From the NCBI RefSeq assembly GCF_963678635.1, contig NC_087066.1, positions 9,948,723-10,012,722 on the forward strand: a DNA stretch of 64,000 nucleotides. The letters run 5' to 3'. Shown here in pieces: positions 58,401-64,000 of the stretch (position 1 is the first letter of the stretch; the number at the start of each line of letters is the position of its first letter). This DNA is from Symsagittifera roscoffensis. Its lineage: Eukaryota; Xenacoelomorpha; Acoela; Convolutidae. The position numbers and the translations under genes were made by a program. The notes below the pieces were generated by a model. The model made no database searches. It had not been told where the DNA came from and saw only the letters and a list, made by a program, of their open reading frames with translations.

Positions 58401-61400
58401 TCTAATAAAACCGCTCAAAAACCGCGCAAGATTTGAACGGTTTCTCAAGCAAAATGTGAGCGGTTTTTAAGCGGTTTTTGAGCGGTCTTATAAAGAAAAC
58501 CGATTAAAACCAAAAAAAAAGCCTGGAAAGGTAATGTGACCCCCGGGTTGACCTCCATAAACCGAAAATGCTTATTTTAAATTTCCCCACACCGAAAAAG
58601 CTTATCATACAATTGCCTGCATCAAATGTATGGAAAAATGCTAATCATACAATTTTCATACAATTTCAAAAACCATTGAAAAAAGATTCAATCTAGTTTC
58701 TCCGGCTATTTGAACCAAATACAACAGTCTGGTGATGAAAAATAACTACGTTTATTTTTTTTATATAAAAAAAATGGTTATCATACAATTTCCATATATG
58801 GAAATTGTATGATAACCATTTTTTCATGAAAGGCAAGATTTTCAGAAATTGTTCAAATTTGTTCATAAACAAATTTAAATTATTTAAGAGTGCTTTTGCT
58901 CAGATTAAAGGACATTGCTCATCAAAGCGAAAATTTAATTTGAAGCTAAAAAAATGCTTATCGTACAATTTCCATATATAAAAAATGCTTGTCTTACAAT
59001 TTCCATTTATGATAAAATGCTTATCTTACAAATTCCATTTATGAAAAAATTGTTTATACTTCAATTTCCATATATGAAAAATGTTTATCCTACAATTTCC
59101 ATATATGAAAAAATGTTTATTCTACAATTTCTATTTATGAAAAAAACGCTTATCCTAGAGTTTTTTTTACAATTTTCTGAGTCTATGAAACTAAAAAAAT
59201 TGTAGGACAAGCATTTTTCCATATATGGAAATTGTTGGATAAGCATTTTTGGTCAACCCACGCTAAGATGCAGTTGAAATACTATCTACAATTTACAAAA
59301 GTGCTTAACCGTTCTCAAATCAAGCAATATTTTTTTCGATGTCTTGACCAAAAACAATAAGCGACTTTTTTCAAATGCTCGAGCAAAATAACCACTGGAA
59401 ATTATGTAAGATGAGAGCGGTTTGAGCGGTTTTTTTTAGACAATTATGCTCAAAATCTTGCTTCAAAATGAGCGGTTTGAGCGGTTTTTGAATGGTTTAT
59501 CTAATAAAACCGCTCAAAAACCGCGCAAGATTTGAACGGTTTGAGCGGTTTTTTTTAGACAATTACGCTCAAAATCTTGCTTCAAAATGAGCGGTTTGAG
59601 CGGTTTTTGAACGGTTTATCTAAAAAAACCGCTTAAAAACCGCGCAAGATTTGAGCGGTTTGAGCGGTTTTTTTTAGACAATTACGCTCAAAATCTTGCT
59701 TCAAAATGAGCGGTTTGAGCGGTTTTTGAACGGTTTATCTAAAAAAAACCGCTCAAAAACCGCGCAAGATTGGAACGGTGTTGAGCGGTTTATCTAAAAA
59801 AACCGCTCAACAACCGCGCAGGATTTGAGCGGTTTTTGAGCGTTTTTTTTAGATAAACCATTCAAAAACCGCTCAAACCGCTCATTTTGAAGCAAGATTT
59901 TGAGCGTAATTGTCTAAAAAACCGCTCAAACCGCTTAAATCTTGCTTCAAATTAGGTGAAAAATCTCGACTCGGGGGGGACGCCCTCTTCTCTCATAGAT
60001 TTGACACCCTCACATCCCGAATGGTCCTCCTCCCTTTGGTGTTGTTTTCTGACATTCATTTTGGGCCAACCAACCCTAAAATTGTTCTAAAGGCGCATTC
60101 GGCGCCATGGTATGCTAACTTTGAAGGGGAGCGCGCGCAAAATTTTGAAAATCCGCTCCTCCAACTCGAAAAAATGCTAGATCCGCTTTTGCATCAGATC
60201 GAACTTTAGAATTTTTCATATTCTCATTTCGAATTTTGAAGAAGTGACGGACTATTTGAGCTCGGGGTGGTTTTATCTCCAGACAATTTTAGACTTTTCA
60301 TTAAGTCAGTTTTTTACTTTATTTTATATCATCTGAAAGCTATTATTACCCAGAGACCAATCCGGCTCAGTTATCGTTCCACATTAAATAGAATCCTACT
60401 AGCAGTCTACTCAATACCTTACTGCTATTTTGTTTTTCAAAGCGAGGGGAAAAATTATTTTAAAAAATAATTAAAAAACTACAACATAATTAATAATTAA
60501 AATTGTTTTTTTTTTGAAAATTTCATCAATTTTTTTTAAAAGCGCTACTACTCTATAGACGATAAAGGCCAGTCGAAATAATCGGGGCGTTTCCCCACGA
60601 ACAGTTTTGTTTCATATGCTCACCAATGGCGGCCATTTGGTTTTCGAAGGAGAGGTCTCCACTGATACCGAAACTGTAAACTAAACAAGACTGCGTTCCA
60701 CCAATCAGTCCCTCTAAGTCATCCTCACACACAAATTTGTGGCCATCCCAAGCACTAGCACCAGCTTTATGTCCACCTGTAATACAGTGCTGGTTTGATT
60801 ATCCGGGTAAGGTGAAAAATTAAGGTGAAAAATTTAGGTGAAAATTTAAGGTGAAAAATTTAGGTGAAAACTGACGAAGACAAAACTTGCTCACAATCTT
60901 AGCAGAAGAAAAATCGTGCAAAATAGTGCGGTCAGAAGAGAAAATTCAGTCCCAAATATTTAACATAAAAACGGATTGTTTCAATTTTTTTTTAACCACA
61001 AGTTACGCGAAAGATACATAGTCAATTAGTGACAAAATTTTATCAAAATGAGCGTCTTATGTATCCCAGCAAAAGCTATCATGGACAAAATACACAAAAT
61101 TTTGTGCAAAAGGTTTGGGAACTGTTTTTAAATAAAAAAAATGATGTTTTATATGGTTGGAATGACATGATGTGGGTATCAAATAAAAATAAATAATAGT
61201 TTATGCAAGTTTTTGCGGAATTTTCGATTGAATAAAAAACCAAAATAATGAACCAATTCTGGGGTAAACTCCGGGCTCAAAATTCGCAAAAAACTACTGC
61301 AAATTAAAAGAGAAACGCATTTTAAGCTTCAAATTTTATGAACTGTGTGGTGCACTGTGATACTTTAAATCAGCATTACAAAAAGCACATGTACTCTAAA

Positions 61401-63748
61401 AAGGCCTTAACTTTCCAGGTTGACCTTTGACATGAAAGTTTTACACGCTCCTTGAATTTAGCTCTAAAAAGTTTTTTAGTTAGGACAGTTTATACATGAG
61501 GGAAAATAACAGCATACGAGCTGTGTAGTTGATCGCGAGATACGATGTTGTGCCCATTGTTAAGATATACTTTTTTTTGCTATATATCTGGCGTGTCTAA
61601 TGTTACCTTGCTCTCAAAGCAACGAGCATAGGTCCTCAGACAACCGGCTGTTCCTCAGTTGACAAAAAATGCTCATCATATAATTTCAAACTAAAGAAAA
61701 AATGCTTATCATACAAAATAATGATATGAAAAAAATGCTCATCATCAAAAAACTCCAATCATCAGACATTCAAACACCAGACAAAACTACCTATTGCTAG
61801 ATGCGTAGTGAAAAAATGAGTTTTACGTAAACCATAGCAAAAAAAAAGATTTTTTTGTACATGATTGAGAGGACTCTATTTCAAAAAATTCAAAGGTTGA
61901 AAGTCTGCCATCACATAATATTTCAATATAATCTTTTGTTTTTTCATCAAATTGATTGCGTGGATTATGCTATATGCCAAAATTTTTTAAGTTTTGCAGG
62001 CAAAATATTATTTTCGGAAAACAGTTTTTTTCATCTTAAAACTAGTTTAGCGACAAAAAAGAAAATTTAAAAACTTTTCCTCAGTATTGGATTTTTACTA
62101 GTATGATAACCGTTTCTGCGGCAAAAAATAAATTTCTGATGACCAGAATATTCTCATTCAATTGAAAACCGATGTAAGCTCATTTAAACTTAACTAAAAA
62201 CCCTTTTGGAAAAACTTTTGTGTATAATCTAAGTGGGAAAGTAATTATCATGCAATTTGAATAGCAAAGAATTGTATGATAAACTCTCTCCGTCGAAGTT
62301 TTCCTTGTAATTGTATGACAAGTATTTTTGTTCCGATTATTGAAAATCACGAGGAAGTTTGTAAACGGTTTGGTTATAGTTTTTTTCTCCACCAAAATCA
62401 GGTACCAAAAACGTCATTGGATTGCATTGTGTTATTTATCTCATTGAATCATTATCAATCGTTATTTGAAGACTTTAAAAATTGTAGATAATATATTTTC
62501 TGTGTCGAGAAAGTTTGTTTGCAGTTTTTGATTTTTGGTCCAATTTTGAGCAAATAAAGCAAGCGAGCAGGCTATTTACAGATCGATAAGCATTAAAACG
62601 TTATTTTTGCTAAGTTTTTGTTTCAAAACTTGCAACGCTTCTTTTGGAAAAGAAATTCAAATGAATGTCAGAAAAAAAACTTTTTAAAATCCGTGTCGAT
62701 TGAGAGGCTGAGACAAAACTACGTCAACTCGCTCCCCCATTAAAAACCACATTTTCTCATAGAAAAATTAATAACAACTTTTAGAAAAAAATTACGCTTC
62801 GAATCTTTTTTTTTCTAAATTCTTTTTGGATAAACAGATGAAGACGCTCCTTATATTGAATACTGAGACCGCATAATTTCTCGATTAAATGCCAGAAATT
62901 GGGAGATTTGTAAGACCTACGGAGTTGTCATATCGTCATAAAAATAAATTTTTTCAGTTTCCAGATACAAAAACTGTCAGGGACAGCGGAAAGCTTATTA
63001 ATAATTAGCAATTAAACACAAATCATCAGGTCAAAATGGTATAAACTGCGCTTACTTTCGGCTCGAGCGGCAAAATGAGTTTTTTTAGCTATCCGAGCAT
63101 TTGGATATGTAAAACTGCACTCTGTCATAACCCATTTGCACTTTATGACATTACCCTAACTGAAATTTTTATATTGCATTAACTCTGTATTGAACCTGGT
63201 AGCATCTAAACATTCGTTCCAAGGAAGCAGTGGCGTTTACTGTAAATTTTTCTGGGAGAGAGAAGGGGGCGGTTATGGAAATTTTGTTGACCTTTTTTTC
63301 TGTTTTGGTCGATTTGTTGACAATCTCAGTTCTCCCAAAACGCTACAAAGCCCTTATTTTTTCCGAAAAAATCAGCGTGGCACGCGAATTTTTGAAACGA
63401 GTTCAGATATTAAAACATTTTTAACAACCCGAATTGAGGATCTGTCGTCAACCTCCTCTGCACAATTTTGTGGGAAGATACTTTATTTTAACTTTCTATA
63501 AAACTCTGTTGTCTCTTGAAAATACCGGCACTCAATATGAAAAACTATTTCTGTGGTTGAATTAGTATTTTGTTGAAAAACTCACCCAAGCGTAGCCTTG
63601 ATTTGCATGCGGACTGAACTGGTTTAGTGATGAGTCGGAGATACTCGGCTTTGTTTTTGACATCCATGTGAATAATCTGATCAACCAGTTGTTTATCCTC
63701 CTTGCAAATCAGTTCTCGTAAAGAGTATGTAGATTTTGTTGGTTCGGT
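40242..63748 (-). CDS. METTL24-like (FkbM-type) methyltransferase, last five exons
   Basis: Minus-strand exons in transcript order: 63,748-63,586, 60,776-60,624, 49,667-49,489, 40,833-40,784 and 40,470-40,242. Lengths 163, 153, 179, 50 and 229 nt total 774, that is 257 codons plus TAA, and every junction is phase-compatible with GT-AG sites. The product shows DGHKFVCEDD, CLVYSFGISGDLSFENQMAA, then GCTVHAYDHT, the junction HYLK|VDIEGEE, and VKQIGIEFH. This is the layout of the METTL24-like / Methyltransf_22 family, an FkbM-related SAM-dependent fold in which the DxEG motif follows a Leu-Lys. The substrate is unknown. 5' exons lie beyond base 64,000. The 8.65-kb third intron contains the LTR retrotransposon, and the second contains the palindrome-rich elements. 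Confidence 0.85.
40784..40833 (-). CDS. Methyltransferase micro-exon (VDIEGEE)
   Basis: A 50-nt exon with acceptor ttcatag at 40,834-40,840 and donor GTTAGT at 40,783. Encodes VDIEGEERNSIPEWIR, the acidic DxEG motif of the fold. Ends in phase 2. Confidence 0.87.
40834..41616 (-). other. Methyltransferase intron, left part
   Basis: AT-rich intronic DNA between the micro-exon and the 88-bp repeat that flanks the retrotransposon. Nothing recognisable. Confidence 0.6.
41617..41704 (+). repeat. 88-bp direct repeat flanking the LTR element (left)
   Basis: Sequence AGTTTGGCAAAATTGG...TTTTATGTTT recurs at 48,838-48,925, directly abutting the 3' LTR. On this side 10 bp (GGCGACATTT) lie between it and the LTR. 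Confidence 0.95.
41715..42064 (+). repeat. 5' LTR
   Basis: 350 bp beginning TGTGATGAGG and ending AAATGTCA. It contains a 43-bp near-tandem repeat (GAGGCGACATTTAGTACCTC block, twice within the first 90 bp) and a TATA-like ATATATTATACC at about 41,816. Three differences from the 3' LTR. Confidence 0.95.
42064..47598 (+). CDS. Gag-Pol polyprotein of the LTR retrotransposon
   Basis: 1,844 codons from the ATG at 42,064 to TGA at 47,596-47,598. Gag occupies roughly residues 1-300. Cys clusters start at 308 (CYYCG, atypical) and 330 (CNLCKKRGHFAKC, a canonical CX2CX4HX4C knuckle). The aspartic protease is at DTG 422-424, the RT catalytic YLDD at 734-737, and an RNase H Asp at 886. Then come about 300 residues rich in Ser/Asn/Arg, an HHCC-like zinc finger with C1414 and C1417, and an integrase triad D1452, D1511, E1547 (DD35E spacing). 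A GPY/F-like module lies near the end (KPLFKLAKFKITRI). The ATG straddles the LTR/PBS junction, so gag has essentially no leader after the PBS. The next Met is at residue 44. Confidence 0.95.
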   Translation: MAQPAVPVNEDRTDLLGIPPFWAKPSINSPFLWESWIGQFFLAMGLKDNLNPQDVLAEPMEVIDEPPPKAETVGATETAAETDARLLRDQAAIRRVTDINTERRRKGPRIGLNWFYHEAEARLKSRLFFALGNEGKRRFADSYPHTDISVTSFRDFHQACEVLFKIERDYTVERIKLYNNIFMLENDTFSSFYARLSAQIALCNWPRAQERNTLKDLFVGRIRDVDVQQQLIKAKANLEDTFQLALECEKGASTSAQFQKLLPHNQVTGIKVKQEPTFSIQSSRGKRNTPQNNYNQQNTQSNKSNKACYYCGNPFSLEHRKSCPAREVTCNLCKKRGHFAKCCNSSRRRVNLVDDSEAVTDPSIDCNFIDADYDSEPEYSVLQLESAVQINSIELLRSNKGKQRSLSIQLRTGLSFFYSTIDTGSPVSFINKRTCDLILQRNPSFQFRDVAWYPIDTLYFDYNKKPIRLLGSVCLPVSFSGWKVEEACFLVSENRTRNLLGLDLQEQLGVVTTQMRAERVQQLEVQSQDPISDYWSSFFAKKYMHVFNRLGRSKNHKVFTNFKYPLVPRQVKGRKVPIHIQDRVANEIKQLVKQGHIEKLDKCTTDYFIAPIVLTAKKDGSIKLALNAKPMNAQIWKNKYQMPNIHELVNSVAQIITKDVPGTVWFTSLDLKYAFSQLPLSSFTSSHCNFNILCGDATGTYRFKTGFYGLTDMPTEFQKAMDCTLHGLEGVICYLDDILVVTKGDVQDHNKLVERVMQRLDEEGWALKFSKCEFSVKQLTWLGYVINEHGYSPKFSKIDAVRSLKPPKTLKQLRYFMGTLNHLQRFLPDLHTSTVHFRESLKACNKQSFRWGEEQDNAFMSIINLLANIPNLFHYDSSKKSRVKCDASHNGLGACLEQEIEPGVWAPTAFASRFLNNAESKYSTNELELLAIVWACEHFRTYLLGNRFQVLTDHKAIISALSENYNNKSYQSCLSRWADRLLPFDFEVIHVPGVTLGIVDYLSRHPTFSAPAPSIYDELFVVKSIEAFNSALSFINAFNILDLASTIRSPSQEVVVPQTLKSNRFLDQSNHVMQIRACGLSPSEGVKSCCYEIDQSETGILINNRKPNSLDWNHCLRPELLKDSCKYSFSSFSNSNQSLLFHSSHLFHYNMNPSNPTGSHLTALPHSALQHTNDTPITQPTNITKPHPSHSSMEDQAELLSFVENFTLSSPNFRRPSPRPSVRSRQVGRISCLDQVRQRNRTRERAAKTRFVAARTASRREGHTQLLEAMKKCRLSRPGRIQLADKVGVYAINGGKPIVSESKKEIVGLPGLFDADLLAELTEEDRFLGPMKRAINSKDVSSFNKLGSYMAQFWSKAAVVNNCVIIDNKLAIPEVLRPAVLARLHRSHPGQEAMMSASEYIWWPFLNRQIVDTCEKCCECTLYGKNLKPVKTFHTAQSLPQLTGPNQELQLDFAGPILDDKGVKIFLLVAIDRFSKFPSVFITKTTGAKKVTKFLESYIRIHGLRHSIRTDHGSGFKNDMVQQFCSSKGIKHILSPVGDHRGSGLVERMIQTIKRKLGTEQLDPNFGNFKEVLHRIIEDIRKNKHSTLKKSPFEMHFGRKPNTEWSQAFLNIVNSDSSAQGLERNLLTPDQIASQDYSRDRVKVVPRGSLSPQITPRFSPMFSLEGNIAESEPYKALADLARAANVWTQQKRNLPPDGGKRVFQELSSRHSDLAQSLKTGLSRKTLCFAEDRSATTPPGAPNTVHRLPTLQPRRQSKTSKLEKLLLSELNRVRVFRKIMDRQSGKPLFKLAKFKITRITDHTYVTDKGKVYRKNHVCLKPNFNNTFSATPGGRLQSSGTSSKSG
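42065..42082 (+). promoter_or_regulatory. Primer-binding site (tRNA-Ser-like)
   Basis: TGGCGCAGCC starts immediately after the LTR's terminal CA. It resembles the TGGCGCAG-type site of 297/17.6-like elements, primed by tRNA-Ser. The gag start codon overlaps its first bases. Confidence 0.75.
47599..48306 (+). CDS. In-frame extension after the gag-pol stop
   Basis: Same frame as gag-pol, open from the codon after TGA (47,596-47,598) to TGA at 48,304-48,306, about 235 codons; the first internal ATG is at 47,632. The sequence is rich in Pro and Ser, with RKK-type basic patches and no membrane segment, so it is not an envelope protein. It is best read as the natural C-terminus of Pol, cut off by a nonsense mutation or reached by readthrough; a separate small ORF is less likely. 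Confidence 0.7.
   Translation, partial: KKPVTRASHPTMLEKRPANTSVSLPAVVDLTVDSSNESPPDQHASHETRLSTPREKRIRLNDESPPVTFGNSFLTPGQSSIDTSLPLPPLTQPVVPTTLVHSPTTLATSPHQLPLDVVDPEGPDLPARPVIQANPYSSLPSLSLPAQPATDDSEGTRTSSRSKKAPKFYGDPLRHSVKWVEEEKSSENEAAILPTLSAQPSSQSPKRRPLSRERSHLTPPEAPFSSSLDKAQDEN
48478..48487 (+). promoter_or_regulatory. Polypurine tract candidate
   Basis: GGGGAA directly precedes the 3' LTR (48,488). The run is short and interrupted by C (CCGCGGGGAA), weaker than the usual tract for plus-strand priming. Confidence 0.5.
48488..48837 (+). repeat. 3' LTR
   Basis: 350 bp, TGTGATGAGG...AAATGTCA. It differs from the 5' LTR at three positions (one C/G near base 19, two transitions near base 290) with no indel. 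Confidence 0.95.
48838..48925 (+). repeat. 88-bp direct repeat flanking the LTR element (right)
   Basis: Perfect or near-perfect copy of 41,617-41,704, abutting the LTR with no spacer. Confidence 0.95.
48926..49488 (-). other. Methyltransferase intron, right part
   Basis: A-rich intronic sequence; open frames (48,920-49,174) are Lys/Thr-rich by composition. No feature recognised. Confidence 0.55.
49489..49667 (-). CDS. Methyltransferase exon (CTVHAYD, central part)
   Basis: Acceptor ttgatag at 49,668-49,674, donor GTTAGT at 49,488. Encodes GCTVHAYDHT, HKVGMASNNDKSDLKTLGYL and ends ...DIIHYLK on a codon boundary. Confidence 0.87.
49668..50480 (-). other. Intronic DNA, no feature seen
   Basis: AT-rich, no ORF of note, no recognisable repeat. 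Confidence 0.5.
50481..50542. repeat. 62-bp near-perfect palindrome
   Basis: 30-nt arms (TATACTAATTTAGAGTACTC... and its reverse complement) around a GC centre, with two mismatches. It would form a long hairpin as RNA or a cruciform as DNA. Confidence 0.9.
50543..52640. other. Intronic DNA with a weak dispersed-repeat trace
   Basis: No gene seen. 52,130-52,220 resembles 60,255-60,340 (CTCGGxGTGGTTTTxTCTCCAG). 51,160-51,262 contains an imperfect inverted repeat around GCGTAGTTAGAGAGG / CTTTCTAACTATGC. Confidence 0.4.
52641..55980. other. Unclassified region, composition unlike its neighbours
   Basis: Less T-rich and with fewer homopolymers than the flanks. It contains many short frames (such as 54,590-54,772 and, on the minus strand, 55,003-55,437) broken by stops. 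No motif of a known transposon family could be confirmed. A degraded mobile element is plausible. Confidence 0.35.
56219..56726. mobile_element. Inverted-terminus element, short form (508 bp)
   Basis: Begins CCCGAGTCGAGAT and ends ATCTCGACCCGGG, a 13-bp terminal inverted repeat with one mismatch. The interior is mostly permutations of GAGCGGTTTGAGCGG and its complement, forming many potential hairpins, and it has no ORF. It behaves like a MITE. A target-site duplication is not evident. Confidence 0.65.
56727..57149. other. Spacer between the two inverted-terminus elements
   Basis: Ordinary AT-rich intronic DNA; no feature recognised. Confidence 0.5.
57672..57727. repeat. Perfect palindrome of about 50 bp (copy at 58,773-58,828)
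   Basis: Centre ATTTCCATATATGGAAAT, extending symmetrically through TACA/TGTA and GGTTATCA/TGATAACC to A/T runs. Present in both 1.1-kb copies. Confidence 0.9.
57855..58060 (+). repeat. Minisatellite of about 33 bp (copy at 58,950-59,160)
   Basis: About six diverged units of the type AAAATGCTTATCxTACAATTTCCATATATG. In the second copy the units keep one frame open (58,954-59,205), which is a by-product of a 33-bp period. Related single units occur at 61,660-61,750 and 62,240-62,330. Confidence 0.85.
58442..59540 (+). repeat. 1.1-kb tandem repeat, copy 2
   Basis: Second copy, with small changes (for example an added TA in the A/T run before the palindrome). Confidence 0.9.
59410..59770 (+). 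repeat. 118-bp tandem repeat, about three units
   Basis: Units beginning GAGCGGTTTGAGCGGTTTTT then AGACAATTACGCTC and ending ACCGCGCAAGATT start near 59,414, 59,536 and 59,655. It expands the right-hand GAGCGGTTT block of the long element. Confidence 0.85.
59976..60623. repeat. Intronic DNA with dispersed-repeat similarity
   Basis: 60,270-60,575 resembles 36,977-37,400, and 60,255-60,340 resembles 52,130-52,220, indicating a dispersed repeat family next to several of the mobile elements. No coding signal. Confidence 0.45.
60624..60776 (-). CDS. Methyltransferase exon (DG...C and CLVYSFGIS)
   Basis: Acceptor tattacag at 60,777-60,784, donor GTGAGC at 60,623. Encodes GHKAGASAWDGHKFVC and SCLVYSFGISGDLSFEN, the SAM-pocket start of METTL24-like proteins. 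Phase 1 at both ends. Confidence 0.87.
60808..60871 (+). repeat. Short tandem repeat (A)AGGTGAAAAATTT
   Basis: About five units of 13-16 bp based on AAGGTGAAAAATT, just upstream (transcript sense) of the 60,776 exon. Confidence 0.85.
60872..63585 (-). other. Methyltransferase first visible intron
   Basis: AT-rich DNA without a gene. It contains stray units of the 33-bp minisatellite (ATGCTTATCATACAA at 61,660-61,750; 62,240-62,330). The 63,190-63,501 open frame shows no family. Confidence 0.5.
63586..63748 (-). CDS. Methyltransferase exon (N-terminal part)
   Basis: Acceptor tgcttag at 63,749-63,755 and donor GTGAGT at 63,585 (minus strand). Encodes an open 54-codon stretch containing SLRELICKEDKQLVDQII and RLITKPVQSACKSR, ending in phase 1. 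Confidence 0.8.
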
Positions 63749-63820
63749 CTAAGCACAATCATTAAATATTTTTTTGTTTCAAAAACGTCTCTGGTAAAAA
63801 AAAGAATACAAAAGAATATT

Positions 63821-64000
63821 CCCGGGTCGAGATCCCAGACTCATGTCCAGACTGTGTGGGTCGCGCCGCATCCGGATTTATACCCAAATTGAATAGTCAC
63901 GCCCAGAGTTTCAGTATGGAAAATTTGGATAACGTTGCGACGTGGGTCAAGATGGTCTGGACACATCAAAATTTGAAAGTCTGGACATGGGTAGCAAAAA
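63821..64000 (+). mobile_element. Third inverted-terminus element, left end only
   Basis: Begins CCCGGGTCGAGAT, the same terminus as the elements at 56,219 and 57,150, then continues into different internal DNA (GTCTGGACA-type repeats) and is cut by the end of the window. Confidence 0.5.

Larger units (their letters stand above)
57346..58441 (+). repeat. 1.1-kb tandem repeat, copy 1
   Basis: Recurs at 58,442-59,540 with an offset of 1,098-1,099 bp; both hold the GCCTGGAAAGGTAATGTGAC landmark (57,423 and 58,521). Confidence 0.9.
57150..59975. mobile_element. Inverted-terminus element, long form (2.8 kb)
   Basis: Begins CCCGGGTCGAGAT and ends ATCTCGACTCGGG. The interior has GAGCGGTTT-rich blocks at both ends, a 1.1-kb tandem duplication, perfect palindromes, and a minisatellite of about 33 bp. 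The right-hand 30 bp are the reverse complement of the left end of the 508-bp element. No transposase-like ORF is seen, so it would be non-autonomous. Confidence 0.65.

Noticed and set aside
58954-59205. Open frame of 83 codons with internal repeats
   Set aside because: It is a translation of the 33-bp minisatellite, whose period is a multiple of three; the first 1.1-kb copy does not keep it open.
56240-59960. CRISPR-like array of repeats
   Set aside because: The repeats are irregular, both-strand hairpin motifs without constant spacers or cas genes, in an animal genome.
63190-63501. 103-codon ORF in the first methyltransferase intron
   Set aside because: No splice-compatible context or family signature; an overlapping frame is also open by composition.

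Overview
This is a window of an animal (metazoan) nuclear genome, not a prokaryote. It shows split genes with GT-AG introns, AT-rich intergenic DNA, tRNA-derived SINEs, a Ty3/Gypsy-class LTR retrotransposon and a large decayed Maverick/Polinton. The fast-diverging repeats and the Na+/K+-ATPase sequence suggest an invertebrate; the phylum cannot be fixed from sequence reading alone.

Layout. (1) 1-7,691, plus strand: the last eleven coding exons of a Na+/K+-ATPase catalytic alpha subunit (579-7,691). The 5' exons lie upstream of the window. The exons join in frame to 812 codons plus stop, provided one intron uses a GC donor. Introns 3, 5, 9 and 10 hold tRNA-derived SINEs. (2) 7,562-24,855: a recent tandem duplication of about 8.65 kb. 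Each unit carries the terminal ATPase exon, its 3' UTR, flanking DNA and the left end of a Maverick. Unit 2 therefore contains an orphan second terminal exon (16,219-16,339) with a usable-looking splice acceptor. (3) 19,075-36,974: a Maverick/Polinton relic bounded by diverged inverted repeats. Minus-strand remnants, from left to right, are the adenovirus-type protease, major capsid protein, minor capsid protein, DDE integrase, packaging ATPase and an exonuclease-like fragment. A protein-primed family-B DNA polymerase relic lies on the plus strand next to the right inverted repeat. All are broken by stops, frameshifts or rearrangement. A 2.66-kb block with the ATPase is itself tandemly duplicated (26,605-29,261 and 29,262-31,919).

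(4) 40,242-63,748, minus strand: five short exons of a METTL24-like / FkbM-like methyltransferase gene. They join in perfect frame to 257 codons plus stop and continue beyond the right edge of the window. The 8.65-kb intron between its exons at 49,489 and 40,833 hosts a young, almost intact LTR retrotransposon (41,715-48,837; LTRs 350 bp, 3 differences seen). (5) 56,219-59,975 and 63,821 to the end: elements sharing the terminus CCCGGGTCGAGAT. The first two have inverted termini and are packed with palindromes, a GAGCGGTTT motif and minisatellites; they sit in the 10.9-kb intron of the methyltransferase gene. 

The two host genes converge (plus-strand ATPase, minus-strand methyltransferase). 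The DNA between them and in their introns is mostly mobile elements and segmental duplications of different ages.
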